Of a stretch of DNA of 5,058 nucleotides, positions 1-5,058 are shown in pieces (the first letter of the stretch is position 1; each line of letters starts with the position of its first letter). The notes beneath the pieces were generated by a model that ran no database searches, had not been told where the DNA came from, and was given only the letters and a program-made list of their open reading frames with translations. The stretch lies in NCBI GenBank assembly GCA_036260415.1, contig DASZZX010000264.1, forward strand, positions 1 through 5,058. Reading direction: 5' to 3'. The position numbers and the translations under genes are program-made. The stretch comes from DASZZX01 sp036260415 (GTDB taxonomy: Bacteria > Actinomycetota > Nitriliruptoria > Nitriliruptorales > JAHWKO01).

Positions 1-4
1 ACCA

Positions 5-21
5 CAACCACGCACGATCCG
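5..21 (-). repeat. Second intergenic copy of the REP-like arm
   Basis: These 17 bases match 2768-2784 at 16 positions, the last 12 perfectly (ACGCACGATCCG). It lies 25 bases beyond the stop of the exported-protein gene, so on the coding strand of that gene it reads CGGATCGTGCGT, like the arm after the kinase gene. It is in the orientation of a right arm; a left arm, if present, would be just outside the window. Confidence 0.6.
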
Positions 22-46
22 CGACGCCCCACGGCTTCCCGCACCG

Positions 47-520
47 TCAGGCCGGCCCGCTCGGGGCGTCGGCGGACGGTGCGTCGCCAGGGAGGCCGCG
101 GAACCGCCCGTGACCGCGATGGCGGCCGCCCCGGTGGTCGCCGCCGAGCGGCAGCACGCCGTCCTCGACCGCCTCGCGGATCGCGTCGGCCTGTTCCTGC
201 GTCAGCTGACCGGCCTCCACCGCCTCGTCCACGCGGTCGTCGAGTGCGGCGCGCCGCTCGGCCGCGCGTTGCGACCGCATCCGCTGCCGTACCGCAGCCA
301 GCGCGTCCTCGACCCGGCTCTGCTCGATCCCCAACTCCTGCGCGAGCGCTGCGACGAACGCGTCGCGCCACCGGGCGTGCCCGTGGCCGTGCGAGCTGGC
401 AGCACCGGCCGGATCCTCGGAGGGGACCTCGGTGCCATCCTGCGCGAGGGCCGGCAGCACCCCGCCCAGGGCCACGACCCCCGCGATCGCCAACGCGATC
501 ATCGATGTCCTGGTCATCAT
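47..520 (-). CDS. Small exported histidine-rich protein, DUF2680-like
   Basis: Encodes 157 residues. The first 26 look like a signal peptide: Arg near the start, a hydrophobic run at about 7-25, and an LPALA-QD cleavage site after residue 26. A HGHGH cluster follows at 44-48. Residues 52-122 are predicted helical and contain a pattern (QELGIEQSRVEDAL, then GQLTQEQADAIREAVEDG) that resembles DUF2680/YckD-type small secreted proteins. The tail (126-140) is rich in Gly, His and Arg, with His129, His134 and His137. I chose the start at 520 because GGGAAGGA lies 7 bases upstream and the signal peptide begins there; the frame stays open to 607, but that extension would cover the divergent regulatory region. 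It is transcribed away from the two-component operon, so it may be a target or accessory of that system. The histidines suggest metal binding, which is inference. Biochemical function is unknown. Confidence 0.8.
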   Translation of the reverse strand: MMTRTSMIALAIAGVVALGGVLPALAQDGTEVPSEDPAGAASSHGHGHARWRDAFVAALAQELGIEQSRVEDALAAVRQRMRSQRAAERRAALDDRVDEAVEAGQLTQEQADAIREAVEDGVLPLGGDHRGGRHRGHGRFRGLPGDAPSADAPSGPA

Positions 521-527
521 CCCGTCG

Positions 528-535
528 TCCTTCCC
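528..535 (-). promoter_or_regulatory. Ribosome binding site deciding the start of the exported protein
   Basis: On the minus strand this reads GGGAAGGA and ends 7 bases before the ATG at 520-518. A second ATG follows directly (517-515), at 10 bases spacing. It supports starting here rather than at 607. Confidence 0.65.
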
Positions 536-567
536 GCTGTCCGACACCGCGACTGTGCTCGCCGCGC

Positions 568-584
568 CTGAGACGAAGCTGAGA
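568..584. promoter_or_regulatory. Tandem direct repeat, candidate response-regulator operator
   Basis: CTGAGA occurs at 568-573 and again at 579-584, exactly 11 bases from start to start; read on the minus strand this is TCTCAG-N5-TCTCAG. OmpR/PhoB-family regulators bind as head-to-tail dimers to direct repeats with a period of 10-11 bases, so the geometry fits the regulator encoded at 697. The repeat lies 48 bases upstream of the exported-protein start and about 110 bases upstream of the regulator start, a position that could serve either or both. I see no convincing -35/-10 pair next to it. Binding is inference. Confidence 0.42.
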
Positions 585-615
585 GCCGGGTGTGTGCGGG
601 GCGCCACCGCTCCTG

Positions 616-627
616 GAACGTGCGTTC
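616..627. promoter_or_regulatory. GAAC-N4-GTTC box, possible LexA-type site
   Basis: The sequence GAACGTGCGTTC has the GAAC-N4-GTTC core of the Gram-positive and actinobacterial SOS box, and the central GTGC also fits the R-N-R-Y spacer of the Bacillus-type consensus. The outer flanks (G before, A after) do not match the usual C...G. It lies in the divergent region, 69 bases upstream of the regulator start. A chance match of the eight fixed bases in a window this size is not rare, so this is tentative. Confidence 0.25.
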
Positions 628-675
628 ACGGCGCGCGCAGACACGGCACAGGGCACCATCGCGACAGCACCCGAC

Positions 676-680
676 GGAGG
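676..680 (+). promoter_or_regulatory. Distant GGAGG before the response regulator
   Basis: This is the only Shine-Dalgarno-like word near the regulator start, but it is 16 bases from the ATG at 697, further than the usual 5-10. No ATG, GTG or TTG in the regulator frame lies between them. Initiation may therefore be weak, or the message may be leaderless. Confidence 0.3.
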
Positions 681-696
681 CGACCCGACGACGACG

Positions 697-1377
697 ATGC
701 CTACGATCCTCGTGGTCGACGACGACCGGGCGGTCCGCGACTCGCTGGAACGAGCCCTCCGCCTGCACGGGTTCCGGGTCCAGCTGGCTGCCAACGGGCT
801 GGACGGGCTGCAGGCTGTCCAGCGCGACAGCCTCGACGCGATCGTGCTCGACGTCGCCATGCCGGGGGTGGACGGCGTGCAGCTCACCCGACGGCTGCGC
901 CAGGAAGGCCGAGGGATCCCCATCCTCATGCTGACCGCCCGCGACGCCGTCAGCGACCGCGTGCTCGGCCTCGACGCCGGTGCCGACGACTACCTGGTCA
1001 AGCCCTTCGCGCTCGAGGAACTCCTCGCGCGCCTGCGGGTGATGCTGCGACGCGTCGACGGCGGCCGCCCGGCCGAGCAGCCACGCCGGTTCGCCGACCT
1101 GGTGCTCGACCCCGAGAGGCTGGAGGTCCGTCGCGGGAACCGCAGGATCGACCTCACCCGCACCGAGTTCGACCTGCTGGCCGCGTTCCTCGACAGTCCC
1201 CGCCGGGTCCTGAGCAAACGGCGGCTGCTCGAGGTCGTCTGGGGCCGCGACACCGCGGCGACGTCGAACACCGTCGAGGTGTACGTGGGCTACCTGCGGC
1301 GCAAGCTGGAGGCCGGTGGCAGGCCCCGTCTGATCCACACGGTCCGTGGCTTCGGCTACGTCCTGCGCTCACCGTGA
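697..1377 (+). CDS. OmpR/PhoB-family response regulator (MprA/PrrA-like)
   Basis: A 226-residue DNA-binding response regulator acting in the cytoplasm. The receiver domain (about 3-118) has the acidic pocket Asp8-Asp9-Asp10, phosphoacceptor Asp52 in VLDVAMPGVDG, Thr80 and Lys102 in the VKPF motif. A winged-helix domain (about 130-224) carries the TRTEFDLL and NTVEVYVGYLRRKLE segments and the closing RLIHTVRGFGYVLR typical of the OmpR/PhoB subfamily. The length is usual, and the overall pattern resembles mycobacterial MprA and PrrA; I cannot separate these by eye, so no symbol is given. The frame is open from 592, but the 35 extra residues match nothing in the family and the receiver begins properly at the ATG at 697. 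Its stop overlaps the kinase GTG (GTGA), implying one message and coupled translation. It is expected to accept phosphate from that kinase. Confidence 0.95.
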   Translation: MPTILVVDDDRAVRDSLERALRLHGFRVQLAANGLDGLQAVQRDSLDAIVLDVAMPGVDGVQLTRRLRQEGRGIPILMLTARDAVSDRVLGLDAGADDYLVKPFALEELLARLRVMLRRVDGGRPAEQPRRFADLVLDPERLEVRRGNRRIDLTRTEFDLLAAFLDSPRRVLSKRRLLEVVWGRDTAATSNTVEVYVGYLRRKLEAGGRPRLIHTVRGFGYVLRSP

Positions 1378-2714
1378 CGCTGCGTGCCCGGGTCGCGCTG
1401 ACCGCCGCGCTGGCGGCCGCGGTGGCGGTCCTGGCGGCGTCGATCGGCCTCTACGTCACCACCGCCCGGACGCTGCGGGGATCGGTGGATCGTGCCCTCG
1501 TCGAACTGGCCGGGCGCCTCGAGCCGGTGCGTGGGGCCAGGCCATCCCCGTTCGGACCGCGGCCCGGCAGCTTGGGCGGTGCCGGCGGGTTCGTCCAACT
1601 CGTGACCGCGCGCGGTGAGGTCCTGCGGCCACGCCGGGCCACGGCCGAAGCGCTCCCCGTGTCGGACACCACGTTGGCCGTGGCGGCCGGCGAGCGCCCC
1701 GCGTCGTTCGCGACCATCGACGTGCGTGGCGATCCCGTACGCATCCTGACGGTCCCGTGGCGGCCGGGCGTCGCGCTCCAGGTGGCGCGCCCGCTGTGGG
1801 AGGTGGAGGTGACGCTCGCGGCGCTGCGACGGCGGCTGGGTCTGGTCGGCGTCGCGGGAATCGCGCTGGCCGGCATGCTGGGGACGCTGGTCGCGCGACG
1901 CGCCGTCCGCCCGGTGAAGGACCTGACCGACGTGGCTGAGGAGGTGGCCACGACCCAGGACCTCAGCCGCCGGGTCGAGATCGCTCGCGACGACGAGATC
2001 GGCCGCCTCGCGCGCACCCTGAACACCATGCTCGCCAACCTCGAGGAGGCACGACGAGCGCAGGAGCAGTTGGTCGCTGACGCCTCGCACGAGCTGCGCA
2101 CCCCGCTGACCAGCCTGCGCACCAACGTGGAGGTCCTGGCCCACTCCGATCGGCTCGGCGAAGGGGACCGACGTCGACTGATCGACGACGTGGTCATCCA
2201 GCTCGATGAGTTCGCCCGGCTCGTGAGCGGTCTCGTGGAGCTGGCCCGCGGCGCCGAACCCGCCCGAACGACGAGCCCCGTCCGGCTGGACGAACTGGTC
2301 CAGGAGGTGGCGGGACGCACGCGCGCGTACGCCGGCGGCCGCACGATCGACGTGACCGCCACACCCACGACCGTGCTCGCCGAGGCGGACCGGCTCGAGC
2401 GGGCGGTCGTCAACCTGCTGGACAACGCGGTCAAGTACGGCGGGCAGGGTCCCATCGAGGTCGACGTCGCCGACGGACGCGTCACCGTCCGCGACCACGG
2501 GCCGGGCATCGCGGACGAGGATCTCGCCCGTGTCTTCGACCGCTTCTACCGCGCCGCCTCCGCACGCTCTCAGCCCGGTTCGGGTCTCGGCCTGTCGATC
2601 GTCCAGCAGGTCGCCCACTCGCAGGGGGGCAGCGTCAGGGCGGCTAACGCGCCCGGTGGGGGTGCGGTCGTCACCCTGGAGCTGCCGACGTCGCCCGCTC
2701 CCGTCAGCCCCTGA
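1374..2714 (+). CDS. Membrane sensor histidine kinase (HAMP, HisKA, HATPase)
   Basis: A 446-residue kinase, predicted partner of the preceding regulator. A first membrane helix (about 7-29) and a second (about 155-175) enclose an extracytoplasmic sensor region (30-154) with a Pro/Gly-rich stretch at 52-72. A HAMP linker follows (about 172-225). The HisKA domain has the H-box SHELRTP with phospho-acceptor His239. The ATPase domain has the N-box LLDNAVKY (Asn351), G1 DHGPGI (374-379), F-box FDRFYRA (388-394) and G2 GSGLGLS (402-408); no key motif is missing. The chosen start is the GTG at 1374, which overlaps the regulator stop by 4 bases; there is no separate ribosome binding site, so translation is probably coupled. 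The frame is open back to 432, but that part only shadows other genes. The signal sensed cannot be read from the sequence; an envelope or metal cue is a guess from the neighbouring exported protein. Confidence 0.96.
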   Translation: MTLRARVALTAALAAAVAVLAASIGLYVTTARTLRGSVDRALVELAGRLEPVRGARPSPFGPRPGSLGGAGGFVQLVTARGEVLRPRRATAEALPVSDTTLAVAAGERPASFATIDVRGDPVRILTVPWRPGVALQVARPLWEVEVTLAALRRRLGLVGVAGIALAGMLGTLVARRAVRPVKDLTDVAEEVATTQDLSRRVEIARDDEIGRLARTLNTMLANLEEARRAQEQLVADASHELRTPLTSLRTNVEVLAHSDRLGEGDRRRLIDDVVIQLDEFARLVSGLVELARGAEPARTTSPVRLDELVQEVAGRTRAYAGGRTIDVTATPTTVLAEADRLERAVVNLLDNAVKYGGQGPIEVDVADGRVTVRDHGPGIADEDLARVFDRFYRAASARSQPGSGLGLSIVQQVAHSQGGSVRAANAPGGGAVVTLELPTSPAPVSP

Positions 2715-2715
2715 G

Positions 2716-2742
2716 ACGTCCGGCCCGGACCGGCCGGATCGT
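2716..2742 (+). terminator. Terminator-like hairpin after the two-component operon
   Basis: TCCGGCC at 2719-2725 pairs with GGCCGGA at 2732-2738 around a 6-base loop, and ACG (2716-2718) pairs with CGT (2740-2742) across one bulged T, giving about 10 base pairs starting 2 bases after the kinase stop. No T-tract follows, as is common for actinobacterial terminators. The stem shares bases 2735-2742 with the larger inverted repeat next to it, so the two folds exclude each other. Confidence 0.5.
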
Positions 2743-2784
2743 GCGTACTTCCGCTGGTATGCCGGCGCAACGACGCACGATCCG
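2735..2784. repeat. 50-base REP-like hairpin element
   Basis: Perfect 12-base arms CGGATCGTGCGT (2735-2746) and ACGCACGATCCG (2773-2784) enclose 26 bases. Inside, a second stem pairs 2752-2757 with 2762-2767 (five Watson-Crick pairs and one G-T) around the tetraloop TATG, leaving a symmetrical 5-by-5 internal loop. The same 12-base word occurs again at 10-21, outside any gene. This two-stem structure, multiple copies and intergenic position resemble bacterial REP/BIME elements. The family is not one I recognise. The internal G-T pair favours folding of the plus-strand product, i.e. RNA read through from the kinase gene. Confidence 0.7.
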
Positions 2785-2930
2785 CCGGGGCGCGGCCGTT
2801 CGGTCGGTCGCCGGGGCCTGTGGGCTGCGGGCTCGTGCGCCAGCATGGCGACGAGCAGCGATCCGGCAGGGTGACGACGAACCGAGCGATCTACCGGCAG
2901 CCGGTCCTCCCGCACATGGGGGGGATATGA

Positions 2931-2957
2931 CCGGTCGCGACCGGCTCGGTCGAGCCG
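2931..2957. repeat. 14-base perfect palindrome with adjoining hairpin
   Basis: CCGGTCGCGACCGG (2931-2944) is a perfect palindrome. It shares three bases with a second stem, CGGCTC (2942-2947) pairing with GAGCCG (2952-2957) around GGTC. A palindrome of this length could be a dimeric repressor operator, but it is 370 bases from the transporter start and its role is unknown. Confidence 0.45.
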
Positions 2958-3114
2958 ATCACCTCGCGGGAGGGCAACCGTCCACGCGTCCGTGCCAGCC
3001 TGATCCGCCACGCCCCACCGGCCGACTGACCGGCGCAGGGCGGAGACCACCCGGCGGATCGACCTGGGGAGCTTCGCCGGCGCGCACCGGTCGAGGACTC
3101 CACGCTCGACGGAC

Positions 3115-3141
3115 CGCGGCGGCTTGGATCGGGCCGCCGCG
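3115..3141. repeat. 9-base-pair GC hairpin upstream of the transporter
   Basis: CGCGGCGGC (3115-3123) pairs perfectly with GCCGCCGCG (3133-3141) around a 9-base loop. No T-tract follows. It could be a leader hairpin or a T-less terminator of an upstream transcript; it may also simply reflect GC-rich sequence. Confidence 0.4.
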
Positions 3142-3312
3142 CGGGTGCCTCGGCCGCAGCGAACGCCTCCGCGCCACGCACCGCGCCGGTTGCGGAACAG
3201 CCGGCAGCCTCCACCGGAGGTGCCTCGAGGGGCGCGGTCGCCCACGCCGGGTCGGCGGCTGGAACCGACTCCTGAGGGCTGGTCCGGCGCCGAGCGACCT
3301 CGGTCGGTCGCG

Positions 3313-4515
3313 ATGAGCATCCAGCACGGGGTCCGGGCGAACCTGGCCCAGCACGCGCTGCTGGCAGCCAACGCCGCCTTCATCGGCGCCATGGTCGGCG
3401 TCGAGCGCACGGTCGTCCCGCTGCTGGCCAGCGACGTGTTCGGCATCGCCTCGACGACGCTGGTGCTGTCGTTCATCGCCGGGTTCGGCAGCACCAAGGC
3501 GTTGGCGAACCTGGTGTCTGGCCGTCTCGCAGACCGCTTCGGGCGGCGACACCTGCTCGTCGGCGGTTGGCTCCTGGGCCTTCCGGTGCCGTTGCTGCTC
3601 ATGCTCGCACCGACCTGGGGCTGGGTGGTCGGCGCGAACCTCCTGCTCGGTGCGCAGCAGGGGCTCACCTGGACCATGACGCTGGCGATGATGGGCGATC
3701 TGGCCGGTCGCCGCCGTCGCGGTCTGGTGATGGGGGCCAACGAGTTCGCGGGTTACGTCGCGATCGGGGTCGCCACGTGGCTCACGGGCCAGATCGCCGC
3801 CGCGCACGGACTGCGCCAGGCGCCGTTCTGGTTGGGCGTGGCGGCCGCCGTCGCCGGCCTCGCGACCGCGGTGATGGTGCGCGACACGTTGCCGCACGCC
3901 AACGGGCAGGCGTCACGTGCCGCGCCAGACCTCGGTGCCAGCCACCGCGCCGTCTGCTACCAGGCCGGGCTGGTCACCAAGGTCAACGATGCAGGGGTGT
4001 GGGGTCTGTTGCCGCTGCTTCTCGAGCAGCGCGGGCTCGACATCGCCGCGATCGCGACGGTCGCCGCCGCCTACCCGCTGGTGTGGGGCATCGGCCAGCT
4101 GGTGACAGGGGGGCTCAGCGACCGGCTCGGGCGTCGGCCGCTCATCGTGACGGGGATGTTCGCACAGGCCGGCGGGCTGGCGCTGTTGGTCGGGGCCCAT
4201 TCGTTCGGCGCCGCGATGGTCGCGGCGGGCGTCCTGGGTGGCGGCACGGCGCTCGTCTACCCGACCCTGCTGGCCGCCGTGGGCGACGGCGCGCGCAGGG
4301 GTCGCAGCGGTTCGGCGCTGGGCACCTACCGCTTCTGGCGTGACCTCGGCTTCGTCGTCGGCGCCCTCGGTGTTGGCGCCCTGGCCGACCTCGCCGGCAT
4401 CCCCGCGGCGGTCGCCGGGACAGCGGGGGGATCGCTGGCGTCGGGCCTGCTGCTCGCCTGGGGCTTGCGCGAGACCGTGGTGACCCCCCCGAGCTCCGTG
4501 CCGCTCAGGGCTTGA
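3313..4515 (+). CDS. Major facilitator superfamily transporter, 12 membrane helices
   Basis: A 400-residue integral membrane protein of usual MFS length, with about twelve hydrophobic segments in two six-helix halves. Each half has the loop 2-3 motif: GRLADRFGRR at 70-79 and GLSDRLGRR at 267-275. Other notable segments are GVERTVVPLL (29-38), RRRRGLVMGANEFAGY (133-148), TKVNDAGVWGLLPL (222-235) and GTYRFWRDLGF (337-347), a pattern I associate with a widespread but uncharacterised actinobacterial and thermophile MFS group. Substrate and direction cannot be read; export of a small molecule is a guess. The ATG at 3313 is chosen because family-like sequence begins there; the frame stays open back to 3124 with a Pro/Arg-rich, non-coding-looking extension. 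There is no clear ribosome binding site upstream. It stands alone on the plus strand, about 600 bases after the kinase, so it is probably a separate transcription unit. Confidence 0.92.
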   Translation: MSIQHGVRANLAQHALLAANAAFIGAMVGVERTVVPLLASDVFGIASTTLVLSFIAGFGSTKALANLVSGRLADRFGRRHLLVGGWLLGLPVPLLLMLAPTWGWVVGANLLLGAQQGLTWTMTLAMMGDLAGRRRRGLVMGANEFAGYVAIGVATWLTGQIAAAHGLRQAPFWLGVAAAVAGLATAVMVRDTLPHANGQASRAAPDLGASHRAVCYQAGLVTKVNDAGVWGLLPLLLEQRGLDIAAIATVAAAYPLVWGIGQLVTGGLSDRLGRRPLIVTGMFAQAGGLALLVGAHSFGAAMVAAGVLGGGTALVYPTLLAAVGDGARRGRSGSALGTYRFWRDLGFVVGALGVGALADLAGIPAAVAGTAGGSLASGLLLAWGLRETVVTPPSSVPLRA

Positions 4516-4605
4516 CCACGAGCGACGCAGCCGCGGGCGGGGAGCAACGCGGACAGGCGCGAGCTGCCCTGGCGGGCCACCCAGCATGAGCCTCCGACCA
4601 CGTGA

Positions 4606-4616
4606 TGCGTCGTTGC
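4606..4616. repeat. Partial copy of the REP-like repeat
   Basis: TGCGTCGTTGC is the exact reverse complement of 2767-2777, the inner edge of the right arm of the REP-like element. It lies 90 bases after the transporter stop. Only 11 bases match, so it may be a decayed copy or chance. Confidence 0.3.
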
Positions 4617-4639
4617 ACGCACCCGCTGGAACTCGGCGA

Positions 4640-4669
4640 GATCGAGCGAACTGAGGGGTGTGCTCGATC
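4640..4669. repeat. 8-base inverted repeat downstream of the transporter
   Basis: GATCGAGC (4640-4647) pairs with GCTCGATC (4662-4669) around a 14-base loop, about 125 bases after the transporter stop. It could act as a transcription end signal for that gene, but the distance and the lack of a T-tract make this weak. Confidence 0.35.
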
Positions 4670-4686
4670 GGAGCGTCCCTACGGCA

Positions 4687-4719
4687 GTCATGACTTGTCA
4701 TGGCTTGTCACGTCACGTG
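4687..4719. promoter_or_regulatory. 10-base tandem repeats, operator-like cluster
   Basis: TGACTTGTCA (4691-4700) is followed directly by TGGCTTGTCA (4701-4710), differing at one base. The word GTCA therefore recurs at 4687, 4697 and 4707, one helical turn apart, and again at 4712. The first unit is itself a TGAC-TT-GTCA near-palindrome, and CACGTG follows at 4714-4719. Helically phased repeats like these often bind a multimeric regulator. No promoter or gene that it would serve is clear. Confidence 0.35.
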
Positions 4720-5038
4720 GGCCACCAGGGGCGCTGGTGCGGACCGGATCCTGCGCAGTCTCGGAGTCGAGGCGGTCGAAGTCACCGTTCCGGGCCCCTG
4801 CCTCCCGTGGCGGCACCGGCCCGCCGTCGCGATGGCCTCGGCCCGCTCGAGGGCAGCGTCGGCCGCCACCCGTGCGCGCGACGTACTTGCTGGACCATCT
4901 TCGGTTGGGCCCTCCCCGACCGGCAGCGCCTTCGCGCAGGTTTGGAGGAAGGACCGTCCGTACGGTAGGGCGGTGCGACGGCGCGGGGTCGCCCGCAGCC
5001 GAGCGAGGGGCGGTGTGGACGTCGAGGAACTCGCCGGA

Positions 5039-5058
5039 GGTGACGCGGCCGCGTCACC
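5039..5058. repeat. Perfect 20-base palindrome at the window edge
   Basis: The last 20 bases read GGTGACGCGG followed by its exact reverse complement CCGCGTCACC, with no central spacer. It may continue beyond the edge, since the outer neighbour on the right is not visible. It could be a dimeric operator or part of a coding region; a spacer-free palindrome makes a poor RNA hairpin but a good protein-binding site. Confidence 0.55.

Larger units (their letters stand above)
2715..3312. other. Non-coding interval with several hairpins
   Basis: This stretch of about 600 bases lies between the kinase and the transporter. Open frames exist on both strands, but their products are Arg/Gly/Pro-rich, match no family I know, and have visibly lower third-position GC (roughly three quarters) than the real genes here. 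It holds the terminator-like stem, the REP-like element, a palindrome with adjoining hairpin at 2931-2957, a 9-base-pair hairpin at 3115-3141, and a small CCTCC-ACC-GGAGG hairpin at 3208-3220. No clear promoter is visible. It may be a leader of the transporter message, a small-RNA locus or a decayed gene; I cannot tell which. Confidence 0.6.
4516..5058. other. Terminal interval without a defensible gene
   Basis: No open frame here has both gene-like codon use and a recognisable product. The longest is a minus-strand frame entering from the right edge and stopping at 4708-4710 (116 codons). Its predicted protein is Ser/Thr/Pro-rich at first, with a helical-looking segment in the middle, but third-position GC is only about three quarters. 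On the plus strand a GTG at 5015 preceded by GAGGGG could open a gene running off the window, too short to judge. The interval also contains the hairpin at 4640-4669, direct repeats at 4691-4710, a CACCAG/CTGGTG hairpin at 4723-4739 and the palindrome at 5039-5058. Confidence 0.5.

Noticed and set aside
432..1373. Upstream extension of the kinase frame
   Set aside because: It is a shadow of the regulator gene in another frame, and the kinase begins naturally at the GTG at 1374 overlapping the regulator stop.
2741..3316. A 191-codon plus-strand frame whose TGA overlaps the transporter ATG (ATGA), with a possible internal start at 2927
   Set aside because: The overlap hints at coupling, but the product is Arg/Gly/Pro-rich with no family resemblance, third-position GC is clearly lower than in the real genes, and the frame runs through several hairpins.
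1356..3740. Very long minus-strand open frame of 794 codons
   Set aside because: It is antisense to the kinase and transporter; long antisense frames are common in very GC-rich DNA, and the product is low-complexity Arg-rich sequence.
4745..4758. CGGATCCTGCGCAG, which looks like a mutated arm of the REP-like repeat
   Set aside because: It has at least two mismatches in the 12-base core and no opposing arm nearby; in this base composition that is not distinguishable from chance.
4660..4968. Plus-strand frame of 102 codons
   Set aside because: It has no recognisable product, crosses the tandem repeats, and has an Arg/Gly/Pro/His-rich composition typical of non-coding GC-rich frames.
4708..5058. 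Minus-strand frame entering from the right edge, with a segment reading PYGRSFLQTCAKALPVGEG and a helical-looking AADAALERAEAIA
   Set aside because: It is open for 116 codons but third-position GC is only about 75 percent, its edge part is Ser/Thr/Pro-rich, and no family is recognised. The sequence to the right is needed to decide.
5015..5058. GTG preceded by GAGGGG that could start a gene running off the window
   Set aside because: Only 14 codons are visible, the spacing from the purine run is just 4 bases, codon choice is not distinctive, and the segment includes the terminal palindrome.

Overview
The window is uniformly very GC-rich, with strong G/C preference at third codon positions, GTG as well as ATG starts, and almost no T-tracts. 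Together with the family resemblance of the regulator pair, this suggests an actinobacterial chromosome, but the sequence alone does not fix a genus. I see no transposase, integrase, tRNA, rRNA or CRISPR array.

Layout. A small exported protein gene rich in histidine (47-520, minus strand) faces away from a two-component operon on the plus strand: an OmpR/PhoB-type response regulator (697-1377) and, overlapping it by 4 bases, a membrane histidine kinase (1374-2714). The 176-base divergent region between them holds an 11-base-period direct repeat typical of OmpR-family half-sites and, separately, a GAAC-N4-GTTC box. A plausible reading is that the kinase senses something at the envelope, the regulator binds the divergent region, and the exported protein is a target or accessory of the system. 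A non-coding stretch of about 600 bases follows, with several strong hairpins, then a 12-helix major facilitator transporter gene (3313-4515). The last 543 bases hold repeats and palindromes but no gene I can defend.

The most unusual signal is an intergenic repeat. A 12-base word, CGGATCGTGCGT, occurs three times in 5 kb, always outside genes. Two copies form the arms of a 50-base two-stem hairpin just after the kinase gene. The third lies downstream of the exported-protein gene, in the orientation of a right arm, with its possible left arm beyond the window edge. An 11-base partial copy lies after the transporter. This looks like a REP-like family of dispersed palindromic elements placed at gene ends. 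The hairpin also overlaps a terminator-like stem, so the two structures cannot form together. No complete new defence or mobile system is visible; the protein-coding genes are of recognisable families.
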